From the NCBI RefSeq assembly GCF_008386465.1, contig NZ_VUOD01000005.1, positions 62,001 to 126,000 on the forward strand: DNA of 64,000 nt, given 5' to 3'. The notes below the pieces were generated by a model. That model made no database searches. It saw only the letters and a list, made by a program, of their open reading frames with translations, and was not told the origin of the DNA. Positions within the stretch are counted from its first letter, which is position 1. Each line of letters opens with the position of its first letter. Both the position numbers and the translations under genes were made by a program. Shown piece by piece: positions 28,144-36,776 of this stretch. This DNA is from Arenimonas fontis. GTDB taxonomy: Bacteria > Pseudomonadota > Gammaproteobacteria > Xanthomonadales > Xanthomonadaceae.

Positions 28144-29118
28144 TCACACGTCCGTGGGCCGGGTCTGGCGTAGATGATGCCCGGTTGCGAGCCATGCGCC
28201 CAGCCACCCCATCGCCAGCGCCCCCGCCAACAGCAGGCCGACGCCGCGCCAGCCGGGCCCGGCCAGGCGGAACTCGGCGCCGTAGCTGGCCACCAGCGCC
28301 GCCAGCGGGCCCTGCAGGAAGGCTCCGGCCACGGCCAGCAGCAGCAGGGCCAGCAGGCCCGCCGCCAGGCCGTACCAGGCACCCAGGTAGAGGAAGGGCC
28401 GGCGCACGAAACCGTCGGTGGCGCCCAGCTGCTGCAGCACGGCGATTTCCTCACGACGGGCGCCGATGTCCAGGCGCACGGTGTTGCCCACCACCAGCAG
28501 CACGCCAAGGCCCAGCAGCACCGCCAGCACCTGCACCACCCGGGCGCCGAAGGCCAGCCAGGCCGACAGGCGCTGCCGCCAGAGCGCGTCGTGCTGGACG
28601 ATCTCAGCCTCGGCCAGCTCACGCAGGCTGGCCGCCAGCGCCCCCCCGTCGCCCTCGGGCCGGACCACCAGCACCGCCGGCAGCGGATTCTCCTCCAGCA
28701 CCTCGAGGGCGCCAGCCAGGTCGCTCATGGTGCGGAACTCGGCCAGGCCCTCTTCCGGCGTGCGTACGGTGACGCCGGCGACGTCGGGACGGGCCCGGAG
28801 CTCCTCCGCCAAGGCTTCGGCCCGAGCCAGGTCCACGTCCGGGCGCAGGAACACCCCGATTTCACGCGATTCGGTCACCGAGCCGGAAAAGCGCTCGATG
28901 TTGGCCATGGCCAGGCCAAGTCCCAGCGGCAGGGCAATGGCCACCGCCATCACCCCGACCGTCAGCAGGGTGGCGAAGGGCCGGCGCAGCAACCGGCCCA
29001 GGCTGGACACCAGCGCATACAGGTGCTGCTCGCGCCAGGCGCGCAGACGCGAAAGCGGGCTGCCGGGATGGCTGCGGCCGGCGGCGGGACGCTGGCGGGA
29101 TTCGGCGCGCGCGTTCAT
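28144..29118 (-). CDS. ftsX: cell division protein FtsX
   Basis: Protein of 324 residues, the membrane partner of FtsE that relays ATP hydrolysis to septal peptidoglycan hydrolases through the periplasm. A cytoplasmic N-terminus, a first helix ([20 protein letters not shown] near 50), a periplasmic domain (about 75-180) and three C-terminal helices including [19 protein letters not shown] match FtsX. It overlaps ftsE by 4 nt. Confident. Confidence 0.95.
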   Translation of the reverse strand: MNARAESRQRPAAGRSHPGSPLSRLRAWREQHLYALVSSLGRLLRRPFATLLTVGVMAVAIALPLGLGLAMANIERFSGSVTESREIGVFLRPDVDLARAEALAEELRARPDVAGVTVRTPEEGLAEFRTMSDLAGALEVLEENPLPAVLVVRPEGDGGALAASLRELAEAEIVQHDALWRQRLSAWLAFGARVVQVLAVLLGLGVLLVVGNTVRLDIGARREEIAVLQQLGATDGFVRRPFLYLGAWYGLAAGLLALLLLAVAGAFLQGPLAALVASYGAEFRLAGPGWRGVGLLLAGALAMGWLGAWLATGHHLRQTRPTDV

Positions 29119-29801
29119 GCCGCCAGGTCCTCGGGCGCGATGTCGTCCACCAGCCGGCCGTGGTCGAGCACCAGCACACGCCGGCGCATACGCTTGACCA
29201 GCATGAGGTCGTGGCTGGCCACCAGCACGGTGGTACCGCCGGCCGGCAGCTCGGCGAACAGCTGCATGATCTCGGCGGCCAGCTGCGGATCGAGATTGCC
29301 GGTGGGCTCGTCGGCCACCAGCAGCAGCGGCTGGCCGACGATGGCACGGGCGATGCCGACGCGCTGCTGCTCGCCGGTGGACAGCTGGGCCGGCAGGGCC
29401 CGTTCGCGTCCCCCCAGGCCGACCCGGTCCAGCACGGTGCGCACGCGCTTGCCGACCTCGCTGCCGGGCAGGCCGGCGATCAGCAGGGGCAGGGCCACGT
29501 TGTCGTGGACGCTGCGATCCATCAGCAAACGATGGTCCTGGAACACCACGCCGACCTGGCGCCGGTGCAGCGGCACCTTGCGCCCGCGCACCTTGGCCAG
29601 GTTGCGCTCGTTGACCAGCACCGTGCCGCGGCTGGGCCGCTCGGACAGGTGCACCAGGCGCAGCAGGGTGCTCTTGCCGGCCCCGGAATGGCCGGTGACG
29701 AACAGCATTTCCCCGGGCTCGACGCTGAAGCTGACCTCGCTCAGGGCCGGCGGGTTGCCCGGATAGCTCTTGGAGACCTTGTCGAAACGCAGCAGGGCCA
29801 T
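29115..29801 (-). CDS. ftsE: cell division ATP-binding protein FtsE
   Basis: Protein of 228 residues, ABC ATPase of the FtsEX complex. Walker A is GHSGAGKST, the signature [15 protein letters not shown] and Walker [14 protein letters not shown], with the switch His in [11 protein letters not shown]. The N-terminus [16 protein letters not shown] fits. Translationally coupled to ftsX. Confident. Confidence 0.97.
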   Translation of the reverse strand: MALLRFDKVSKSYPGNPPALSEVSFSVEPGEMLFVTGHSGAGKSTLLRLVHLSERPSRGTVLVNERNLAKVRGRKVPLHRRQVGVVFQDHRLLMDRSVHDNVALPLLIAGLPGSEVGKRVRTVLDRVGLGGRERALPAQLSTGEQQRVGIARAIVGQPLLLVADEPTGNLDPQLAAEIMQLFAELPAGGTTVLVASHDLMLVKRMRRRVLVLDHGRLVDDIAPEDLAA

Positions 29802-29851
29802 GCGCTCATGCCTGGGGGCGACGGGCGCAATCTAGCAGAGCATCCGTCGCT

Positions 29852-29866
29852 GCGGCCTCCGGCCGC
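29852..29866 (-). terminator. weak hairpin after rhlB
   Basis: GCGGCC/GGCCGC 6-bp stem with a 3-nt loop immediately follows the rhlB stop codon. No U-tract follows, so Rho-independent termination is doubtful. Confidence 0.3.
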
Positions 29867-31612
29867 TCAGTGCTTGCTGGGCGGCGAACGCTTCACCAGC
29901 GCCTTGAGGCCCGCTTTGAGACGCCCCAGAAGCGAGGGCTTGGCTTCGGCGGATTCCGGCCGGCGGCCGTCGGGCTTGGCGGTTTCGGCCGGCTTGCGCG
30001 GCTCGGCGCGCTTGCCCGACTCCGTCGCCCGGGATGCCCCATGGTTGCCCGTGCGCGAGGCGGCCGCGTCGCTACCGCCCTCGCCCAGCGGCTTGCCGCG
30101 CCGGCGGCGACGGCGCTTGCGCCTGGGCGCGTCGGGATCGGACTGCTGCGGCGAGGACGGCGCCGGACGCTCCAGCGGCAGCTCCGCCTGCGGGTGCTCG
30201 CTGGCCATTGTTTCCGCGTTGCCGCGGCGCTGCCGGCGCTCCCGCTGCCCGCCCGGGCGGTCACTGCGGTGTTCGCGTTCGCCACTGCGGCCGCGGCCAC
30301 CACGGCGACCGCCGCCACGCCGTTCTTCTTCGGCCCGGCGCGCTTCGCGCGCCTCCCGGAAGATGGCGCCGACGCTCTCGGCGGCTTCGCCGTCCTCACC
30401 GGCTTCGGCCTCGACCGGGCGGGTCCGGCGCGGCACCGGGATCAGCAGCTCCGGCTCGATCTGCTCGACCGGGATTTTCTGGCCGATGTAGGCCTCGATG
30501 TCCGGCAGACTCATCGCATAGCGCTCGCAGGCGAAACTGACGGCATCGCCCTCGGCGCCCAGGCGGGCGGTGCGGCCGATCCGGTGCACGTAGTCCTCGG
30601 CATCGAAGGGCAAGTCGAAGTTGTAGACATGGGTGACACCGTCGATGTGCAGGCCGCGGGCGGCCACGTCGGTGGCCACCAGCAGTTCCAGCTGGCCGTT
30701 CTGGAAGCGGCGCAGCAGGCTTTCGCGCTTCTTCTGCGGCACGTCGCCGGACAGCACGCCGACCCTGAAGCCGGCCTTCTCCAGCGCCCGCGCCACCCGC
30801 TCGACCCAGACCTTGGTGTTGACGAAGACCATGGCGCGCTGGTCGCCGCCGCGGCTCAGCAGGCCGATCAGCAGCGGGATCTTCTCCTCGTCGGCCGGCA
30901 GGTACAGTCGCTGGCGCACGCGCGCGGCGGTGACCGTCTCGGCCTCGACCACCAGCTTCTCCGGTTCGTTCATGTGCTCGTAGGCCAGCTCCAGCACCCG
31001 GTGGCTGAGGGTGGCGCTGAACAGCAGGGTCTGCCGCTCGGTGCGGATCGGCATGCGCCGCAGCAGGAAGCGGATGTCCTTGATGAAGCCGAGGTCGAAC
31101 ATGCGGTCGGCCTCGTCCAGCACGCACACTTCGCAGGCATGCAGCGAAACGACGCGATGCTGCTTGACGTAGTCGATCAGGCGGCCGGGAGTGGCGATGA
31201 TCACGTCCACGCCCTCCTGCAACAAGGCGCGCTGCTTGTCGTAGTCCACGCCGCCGTAGACCAGGGCGAAACGCAGGCCGAGATCGGCGCCGAAGCGGAC
31301 CGCGTCCTTGTGGATCTGGATGGCCAGCTCCCGGGTCGGCGCCAGGATCAGCGCGCGCGGATCCTCGGGCTTGCGCTCGGCCAGGGCCGGGCGGGTGAGC
31401 AGGCGGTTCATCACCGCCACCAGGAAGGCCAGGGTCTTGCCGGTGCCGGTCTGGGCCTGGCCGGCGACGTCGCGGCCGGCGAGGGCTATGGGCAGGGTCA
31501 GGGCCTGGATGGGGGTACAACGGGTAAAACCGGCGGATTCGAGGCCCGAAAGCAGGGCCGGGTGCAGCTCGAAGCTGGAAAAAGCGATATCGGTCAGTGG
31601 CTTGTCGGACAT
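29867..31612 (-). CDS. rhlB: DEAD-box ATP-dependent RNA helicase RhlB
   Basis: Protein of 581 residues, RNA helicase of the degradosome. Q motif [13 protein letters not shown], Walker [13 protein letters not shown] in [16 protein letters not shown] in LLFSATLS and [10 protein letters not shown] are all present within 1-380. The remaining 200 residues form a disordered, Arg/Gly/Pro-rich tail (for example [13 protein letters not shown]) ending in an amphipathic [13 protein letters not shown] segment, longer than the E. coli protein (421 residues). The divergent trxA-rho pair beside it is the same neighbourhood as in E. coli. Confident. Confidence 0.95.
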   Translation of the reverse strand: MSDKPLTDIAFSSFELHPALLSGLESAGFTRCTPIQALTLPIALAGRDVAGQAQTGTGKTLAFLVAVMNRLLTRPALAERKPEDPRALILAPTRELAIQIHKDAVRFGADLGLRFALVYGGVDYDKQRALLQEGVDVIIATPGRLIDYVKQHRVVSLHACEVCVLDEADRMFDLGFIKDIRFLLRRMPIRTERQTLLFSATLSHRVLELAYEHMNEPEKLVVEAETVTAARVRQRLYLPADEEKIPLLIGLLSRGGDQRAMVFVNTKVWVERVARALEKAGFRVGVLSGDVPQKKRESLLRRFQNGQLELLVATDVAARGLHIDGVTHVYNFDLPFDAEDYVHRIGRTARLGAEGDAVSFACERYAMSLPDIEAYIGQKIPVEQIEPELLIPVPRRTRPVEAEAGEDGEAAESVGAIFREAREARRAEEERRGGGRRGGRGRSGEREHRSDRPGGQRERRQRRGNAETMASEHPQAELPLERPAPSSPQQSDPDAPRRKRRRRRRGKPLGEGGSDAAASRTGNHGASRATESGKRAEPRKPAETAKPDGRRPESAEAKPSLLGRLKAGLKALVKRSPPSKH

Positions 31613-31785
31613 GAAGGTCTCTGGATGCGCGTCTCTGCGCTTGCGCGGCCGGCCCGGGGGGCCGCAAACTGGCCGCGTCCCGGGGGTCGCCGATGGCGAT
31701 TGAAATTGCGTCGAAAGCGCCCCAGTTTACCCGAATCCGCGCCCGGCCCCGGTCGCGACCCCAATCAAAACAGGAGTTTGTTCAC

Positions 31786-32112
31786 ATGAGCGACCAGGTG
31801 CTTCATGTGGGTGACGCCGACTTCGAGGCCCAGGTGCTCAGGTCCGACACCCCCGTGCTGGTGGATTTCTGGGCCGAGTGGTGCGGCCCCTGCAAGATGA
31901 TCGGCCCGATCGTGGACGAGTTGGCGGGCACCTACGCTGGCAAGGTGAAGGTGGTGAAGCTGAACATCGACCACAATCCCCAGACGCCACGCCAGTACGC
32001 AGTGCGCGGCATCCCCACCCTGATGCTGTTCAAGGACGGCAAGGTGCATGCCACCCAGGTGGGCGCGGTCGGCAAGGCCCAGTTGGCCCAGTTCGTGGAC
32101 AAGGCGCTGTGA
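31786..32112 (+). CDS. trxA: thioredoxin 1
   Basis: Protein of 108 residues, cytoplasmic disulfide reductase. Active site WCGPCK in [20 protein letters not shown]; cis-Pro loop [12 protein letters not shown]. The ATG at 31786 follows a CAGGAG Shine-Dalgarno; the frame extends upstream but family alignment starts here. It lies 173 nt from the divergent rhlB and 157 nt before rho. Confident. Confidence 0.97.
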   Translation: MSDQVLHVGDADFEAQVLRSDTPVLVDFWAEWCGPCKMIGPIVDELAGTYAGKVKVVKLNIDHNPQTPRQYAVRGIPTLMLFKDGKVHATQVGAVGKAQLAQFVDKAL

Positions 32113-32119
32113 GCGCCCC

Positions 32120-32145
32120 GGACCCCGGTCGCCGACCCGGGGTCC
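32120..32145 (+). terminator. hairpin between trxA and rho
   Basis: GGACCCCGG/CCGGGGTCC 9-bp perfect stem with an 8-nt loop, 7 nt after the trxA stop, with no U-tract. It could be an inefficient terminator of trxA or part of the rho leader, a region where Rho autoregulation acts in E. coli. Confidence 0.4.
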
Positions 32146-32246
32146 CTGCCCGCCGGCTTGTGGCCCATGGGCCGGCGGTGATAGCGTAAGGGCAGCTCAG
32201 GCGCCCTCTGGCGCCCCGTCTTGCAAGACCCCTCTCACCCAACACG

Positions 32247-32264
32247 CTCGCGCTCGCGAGGTGA
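32247..32264 (+). promoter_or_regulatory. hairpin overlapping the rho Shine-Dalgarno
   Basis: CTCGCG-CT-CGCGAG forms a perfect 6-bp stem at 32247-32260. Its last three bases, GAG, are the first part of the GAGGTGA Shine-Dalgarno (32258-32264) that fixes the rho start at the GTG at 32270. Folding would hide the ribosome site. Confidence 0.4.
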
Positions 32265-32269
32265 ACTCC

Positions 32270-33919
32270 GTGTCCGAAAACGATCTCGAGTCCGGCGACA
32301 ACGCCGAGAAGCGCTCGCGCAAGCCGCGTGCCGCGTCCCATCCCGAAAGCGGCGGCGAAGCCCCCTTGCCCGCAGCGGCGCCAGCCCCCGAAAGGCAGCA
32401 AGCGGAATCCTCCGCCGGCGATGCCGGCGGCGGCAACGGCGGCCAGGAAGGCTCGGCCCAAGGTGGCGACGAAGGCGGCAATGGCGGCCAGGGCGGCTTC
32501 CGCGAAGGTGGCCGGCGCAACCGCCGCGAACGCTTCCGCGACAAGCGCTTCCGCGACCGCGACCGCAACCGTGAAGGCGGCGGCGAGGGCGAGGACGGCA
32601 ATGGCAATGGCGGCGGCCAGGAACGGCCGGTGCCGCAGCTGCCGCCGGACTTCCCCGTCTACAGCCTCAACGACCTCAAGCGCATGCCGGCGCACAAGCT
32701 GCTGGAGATCGCCGAGAAGCTGGGCCTGCACGAAGGCGTGGCGCGCATGCGCAAGCAGGACGTCACCTTCGCCCTGCTCAAGGTCCTGACCCGGCATCCG
32801 CAGGGCGTGGCCGGCGACGGCGTGCTGGAAATCCTGCCGGACGGCTACGGCTTCCTGCGCTCGGCCGACGCCAGCTACCTGGCCGGCCCGGACGACGTCT
32901 ACATCTCGCCCAGCCAGATCCGTCGCTTCAACCTGCGCACCGGCGACCACATCGCCGGCCGCATCCGCAGCCCGAAGGATGGCGAGCGCTACGTCGCGCT
33001 CAACATCGTGGACACCATCAACGGCGAGCCGCCGGAGGCGTCCAAGGGCAAGGTGCTGTTCGAGAACCTGACCCCGCTGTTCCCGCGCGAGCGCTTCCGC
33101 CTCGAGCGCGGCAATGGCAGCACCGAGGACATCACCGGCCGCGTGCTGGACCTGATGGCGCCGATCGGCAAGGGCCAGCGCGCCCTGATCGTCTCGCCGC
33201 CGAAGGCCGGCAAGACCATGCTGATGCAGAACGTGGCCCAGGCCATCCTGCACAACCACCCGGACGTGCACCTGATCGTGCTGCTGATCGACGAGCGTCC
33301 CGAGGAAGTGACCGAGATGCAGCGCACCGTGCGCGGCGAGGTCATCTCCTCGACCTTCGACGAGCCGGCCGCGCGCCACGTGCAGGTCGCCGAAATGGTC
33401 ATCGAGCGGGCCAAGCGCCTGGTCGAGCACAAGAAGGACGTGGTGATCATGCTCGACTCGATCACCCGCCTGGCCCGTGCCTACAACACCGTGGTGCCCA
33501 GCTCCGGCAAGGTGCTGACCGGCGGTGTCGACGCCAATGCCCTGCACCGTCCGAAGCGCTTCTTCGGCGCCGCCCGCAACGTGGAGGAAGGCGGCTCGCT
33601 GACCATCATCGCCACCGCGCTGGTGGATACCGGCTCGAAGATGGACGAGGTGATCTACGAGGAGTTCAAGGGCACCGGCAATGCCGAGGTGCACCTGGAT
33701 CGCCGCATCGCCGAGAAGCGCGTCTACCCGGCCATCAACATCAACCGCTCCGGCACCCGCCGCGAGGAGCTGCTGATCGAGCCGGACATGCTGCAGAAGA
33801 TCTGGATCCTGCGGAAGCTGCTGCACCCGATGGACGAGCTGGCGGCCATGGAGTTCCTGCTGGACAAGATGAAGAACACCAAGTCCAACGACGAGTTCTT
33901 CCAGTCAATGAAGCGCTGA
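32270..33919 (+). CDS. rho: transcription termination factor Rho with long disordered N-terminal extension
   Basis: Protein of 549 residues; E. coli Rho has 419. Residues 1-130 are an added low-complexity region rich in Gly, Asn, Arg and Glu ([20 protein letters not shown] at 82-101). Conserved Rho begins at [20 protein letters not shown], followed by the RNA-binding OB fold ([19 protein letters not shown]), Walker A in [10 protein letters not shown], Walker B in [16 protein letters not shown] and the Q/R loops. The GTG at 32270 is chosen because GAGGTGA lies 5 nt upstream; a GTG three codons earlier would lie inside that site. Confident. Confidence 0.97.
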   Translation: MSENDLESGDNAEKRSRKPRAASHPESGGEAPLPAAAPAPERQQAESSAGDAGGGNGGQEGSAQGGDEGGNGGQGGFREGGRRNRRERFRDKRFRDRDRNREGGGEGEDGNGNGGGQERPVPQLPPDFPVYSLNDLKRMPAHKLLEIAEKLGLHEGVARMRKQDVTFALLKVLTRHPQGVAGDGVLEILPDGYGFLRSADASYLAGPDDVYISPSQIRRFNLRTGDHIAGRIRSPKDGERYVALNIVDTINGEPPEASKGKVLFENLTPLFPRERFRLERGNGSTEDITGRVLDLMAPIGKGQRALIVSPPKAGKTMLMQNVAQAILHNHPDVHLIVLLIDERPEEVTEMQRTVRGEVISSTFDEPAARHVQVAEMVIERAKRLVEHKKDVVIMLDSITRLARAYNTVVPSSGKVLTGGVDANALHRPKRFFGAARNVEEGGSLTIIATALVDTGSKMDEVIYEEFKGTGNAEVHLDRRIAEKRVYPAININRSGTRREELLIEPDMLQKIWILRKLLHPMDELAAMEFLLDKMKNTKSNDEFFQSMKR

Positions 33920-33939
33920 GGCGGTTGCCGCCTGCATGC

Positions 33940-33968
33940 GGAAACGCCGGCCCCAGGCCGGCGTTTCC
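33940..33968 (+). terminator. Rho-independent terminator after rho
   Basis: A perfect 13-bp stem, GGAAACGCCGGCC/GGCCGGCGTTTCC, with a 3-nt loop starts 21 nt after the rho stop and is followed by GTTTCCG. Very stable stem, moderate U-tract. Confidence 0.75.
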
Positions 33969-34055
33969 GTTTCCGGCGCCGGCCGGGACGCCCTTTCAAT
34001 CAGCGGATGGCCGGGCGGCAGCCGCGGCGCAACCCATCGAATCGGCGCAGGCGGC

Positions 34056-34085
34056 AAAAAGGGAAGGGCGCCCGCAGGCGCCCTT
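34056..34085 (-). terminator. strong Rho-independent terminator ending the autotransporter-M4 operon
   Basis: On the minus strand AAGGGCGCC-TGCG-GGCGCCCTT (34085-34064) is followed by CCCTTTTTGCC, 28 nt after the M4 peptidase stop codon. Nine perfect base pairs plus a five-U run make this the clearest intrinsic terminator in the window. Confidence 0.85.
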
Positions 34086-34112
34086 CGATGCGTACTGAAG
34101 CCTGACGACCGG

Positions 34113-35774
34113 TCAGTTCACACCCACGGCCGACCAGGCGGCGGCGACGGCATTGGCCTCGGCCGAGGTGTTGCCGTACAGGTCCGTTGCCGCCTGAATG
34201 GTGGCGGTGCGGGCCTGGGCGTAGTTGGTGGACGAGGTCATGTAGACCGTCAGGGCGCGGTACCAGATCTTGCCGGCCTTCTCGCGGCCGATGCCGGTCA
34301 GCGCGGTGTTGCCGTTGCAGACCAGGTCGGCCGGGCTCAGGTCGTCGGCCGTGCCGGCGCCGAACCCGGCCGGCACCACGGCGCCTTCCGCCAGCAGGTA
34401 GAAGAAGTGGTTGGCGACGCCGGATGTGTAGTGCACGTCGTCCGAGCCCATGCCAGAGACGTAACAGTCGTACGAACGACCATCCAGGCTTGGCTTGAAC
34501 ATGTAGCGCAGGGCCAGATTGCCGGGATTGCCGACGATGAACTCCTCGCCGATGAGATAATCGCCCGGATCGCTGGCATTGTTGGCGTAATACTCGACCA
34601 TGGCGGCGAAGATGTCCGAGGTCGCCTCGTTCAGGCCACCGGATTCGCCGCTATAGATCAGGTTGGCGGTCCGGCTGGTCACCCCGTGGGTCATCTCGTG
34701 GGCCGCCACGTCCAGCACGGTCAAGGGGTAGTAGTTCACGCCGTTGTCGCCGTCGCCGAAGGTCATGCAGAAGCAGGCATCGCTCCAGAAGGCGTTGACG
34801 TAGTTGCGGCCGTAGTGGACGCGGGCGACCGCGCCGACGCCGTCATCGGCGATACCAAGCCGGCCGTGCTCGTCCAGGAAATAGTCCCAGGTCGTCGCGA
34901 TGCCGTAATGGGCCTCGGCGCCGGCGGACTGGGAACTGGACACCGTGCCGTTGCCCCAGACATTGTCGGCATCGGCGAAGACGGTGCCCATGCCGGCGGT
35001 GCGCATGCCCATGTTGTTGGTGCTGCCGCCGCCGCGAACCAGGTCCTTGAGCTGGTAGTTCGAACCGCAGTCGGCGGTATCCACGCTCACCGTGCCGACG
35101 GTGATGCCATGGCCGGTACCGCTGGCCGGCGTGCCGGTGGCGCAGGTGTTTTTGTCGCGACCGGGACGGGCGACATGGATGGCATCCCATTTGTCCAGCA
35201 AACGACCGTCCTGGGCACTGACGATGTAATGCATTTCGGTCGGCGTCTGGTCACTCCGCATGCCGCGCAGGACGACCTCGTGCGCCAGAACCGGTTCGAT
35301 GCCGCCGCGGGCATAGACGACCTGACGGGCGCTGGGTGTGCCCTGCACGCGCAGGCCGAATGCGCCGCGCGCCGCGTTGACGGCGTAGCTGCGGCCGAAG
35401 GCGGCACGGGTGCCGGCCGGACGCCGGGCGGTGTCCAGGGTCTGGCTGATGCCGACCAGCTCGCCACCGCGCGCATGGACCACGAAGTCGCCGCCAATCA
35501 CCGGCAGGCCATTGCTCCAGACACGATTGAAGCGCACATGCTCGGTACCGTCGTCGTCTATGATCACCGACTGGATCTGCGCCGAGAACTCGTCGCCGAC
35601 CGCGCGATGCACGCGTCCGGTACCGGCTCCGTCGAGAAGCGCCTGGGCGCGCGCGGCAGCGGCGGCCTTGGCGGCTGGCGTGGCCGGACGCGCCTCGCCG
35701 GCGAACGCCGGCAGCGCGACCAGGGCAAGCACCGGCAGAATGGCGGCGCTAAGCAGGCTCATCTTCAGTTTCAT
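34113..35774 (-). CDS. secreted M4-family (thermolysin-like) zinc metalloprotease
   Basis: Protein of 553 residues. A signal peptide (MSLLSAAILPVLALVALPAFAG) is followed by a FTP/PepSY-type propeptide (about 30-200) and the M4 catalytic domain. The zinc site is H359-E360-x-x-H363 in VAAHEMTHGVTS, the third ligand E383 in SGGLNEATSDIF, and the transition-state His lies in DVHYTSGVANHFF. M4 enzymes are calcium-stabilised and self-process. It begins only 31 nt after the GNAT-like gene with AAGGGG before its ATG, and ends at a strong terminator, so it looks like the last gene of the autotransporter operon. A role in trimming the passenger is inference. Family confident. Confidence 0.93.
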   Translation of the reverse strand: MKLKMSLLSAAILPVLALVALPAFAGEARPATPAAKAAAAARAQALLDGAGTGRVHRAVGDEFSAQIQSVIIDDDGTEHVRFNRVWSNGLPVIGGDFVVHARGGELVGISQTLDTARRPAGTRAAFGRSYAVNAARGAFGLRVQGTPSARQVVYARGGIEPVLAHEVVLRGMRSDQTPTEMHYIVSAQDGRLLDKWDAIHVARPGRDKNTCATGTPASGTGHGITVGTVSVDTADCGSNYQLKDLVRGGGSTNNMGMRTAGMGTVFADADNVWGNGTVSSSQSAGAEAHYGIATTWDYFLDEHGRLGIADDGVGAVARVHYGRNYVNAFWSDACFCMTFGDGDNGVNYYPLTVLDVAAHEMTHGVTSRTANLIYSGESGGLNEATSDIFAAMVEYYANNASDPGDYLIGEEFIVGNPGNLALRYMFKPSLDGRSYDCYVSGMGSDDVHYTSGVANHFFYLLAEGAVVPAGFGAGTADDLSPADLVCNGNTALTGIGREKAGKIWYRALTVYMTSSTNYAQARTATIQAATDLYGNTSAEANAVAAAWSAVGVN

Positions 35775-35805
35775 TTCGGTATCCCCTTGTCCCCGTTGTG
35801 TAGCG

Positions 35806-36351
35806 TCAATGCTGGACGTTGCCGACGGCAGCGCCTGGTTGGCGGGTACGGCGCAGCGGCGCAGGCGGCTTCAGCACCGCACCCTCGAAATAGGAAACGA
35901 ACAGCGGAAATCCGCGCGGCGAGTAGCCGATGAAGGTGAAGCCGGCTTCGGGCACCTGGGCGGTGGCGTAACGGCCGGACAACATGCGGTTCTGCAACTC
36001 GGCCAGTACACCGATGGCTTCCGGCTCGGCCTGGGCGGCATTCCATGCCTGGAGCACCTCACAAACCCGTCGCACGAACGGCACCGTCTGGTGCTGGCCG
36101 CGCTTGGAAGGGTCGAAGAACTGCCGGTAGTAGTAGGTCGGCTGCCTCAGCCGCGGCAGGATCCGCAGCACCGCAGTACCCACCGCGCACACCCTGCCGT
36201 TCTCGTCCCGACCGATGCAGACCGCCTGGTCCGCGCGCATGTCCGCCTGTTCGCCGCTGGCCAGCGCCCTGTTGCGCTCCCAGAACTCGCGCAGCTCCTG
36301 TTTGAGTTCGGGCGTGACCTGCTTCCAGACCGGGATGATCTCGAAACTCAT
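35806..36351 (-). CDS. GNAT-like protein of the autotransporter operon (function unknown)
   Basis: Protein of 181 residues, no signal peptide or membrane helix, so cytoplasmic. I do not recognise a named family. The pattern of an N-terminal helix (TPELKQELREFWERNRAL), strands ending VCAVGTAVLRIL, a YYYRQFFDPSKRGQHQTVPF loop like an acceptor/CoA-binding GNAT segment, a long helix and a final GFTFIGYSPRGFPLFVSYFEG resembles the GNAT acyltransferase fold. The start overlaps the EF-hand gene stop (ATGA). If it is an acyltransferase, the co-transcribed autotransporter or its protein partners would be candidate substrates. Fold call tentative. Confidence 0.6.
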   Translation of the reverse strand: MSFEIIPVWKQVTPELKQELREFWERNRALASGEQADMRADQAVCIGRDENGRVCAVGTAVLRILPRLRQPTYYYRQFFDPSKRGQHQTVPFVRRVCEVLQAWNAAQAEPEAIGVLAELQNRMLSGRYATAQVPEAGFTFIGYSPRGFPLFVSYFEGAVLKPPAPLRRTRQPGAAVGNVQH

Positions 36352-36776
36352 TCTGGCGAATCCTTCCCCGCGGTGCCTGCCGGCACCGGTCCCATCTGCC
36401 GGACCATCGAAACGTACTCGTCGAATTGCAGCCTGCCGTCCTTGTTGCCGTCGAAGCGCGACAGCGGCGGAGCCTGGTCGCCAGCCCGGCGCACCAGCAA
36501 CAGCCCGCGGTACTCTTGGTCATCGATGGCACCGTCGTCGTTGCGGTCCACCCGCTCGAACTGGGCGCGCAGACGGGTGACTGCCGCACGCTGCCGCAAC
36601 GTGTCCCAGCCCCTGCGGAACTCTTGCTGCGACAGCACGCCGTTGCCGTCGGCATCCCAGCGCTTGAATACCGCGTCGCCGGGGTGCTGGTCGGCACGCA
36701 CCGGCTGCTCCTGGCCGATCGCCACAAGCGGCAGCGCCAGCATCAGCCCGGCCAGCGACAACCACACCCGGCTCAT
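36348..36776 (-). CDS. exported protein with three EF-hands
   Basis: Protein of 142 residues. A signal peptide (RVWLSLAGLMLALPLVAIG) directs export. Three EF-hand loops are readable: WDADGNGVLSQQEF, VDRNDDGAIDDQEY and FDGNKDGRLQFDEY, each with Asp/Asn at positions 1, 3, 5 and Glu at 12, so calcium binding is likely. The start overlaps the stop of the TIGR03032 gene by 4 nt and its own stop overlaps the next start. A periplasmic or extracellular calcium buffer or sensor for the autotransporter or M4 protease is a reasonable guess. Calcium binding well supported, role inferred. Confidence 0.88.
   Translation of the reverse strand: MSRVWLSLAGLMLALPLVAIGQEQPVRADQHPGDAVFKRWDADGNGVLSQQEFRRGWDTLRQRAAVTRLRAQFERVDRNDDGAIDDQEYRGLLLVRRAGDQAPPLSRFDGNKDGRLQFDEYVSMVRQMGPVPAGTAGKDSPE

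Noticed and set aside
31693-31785. Earlier start for trxA giving 31 extra residues
   Set aside because: The extra residues are not thioredoxin-like, and a CAGGAG Shine-Dalgarno fits the ATG at 31786.
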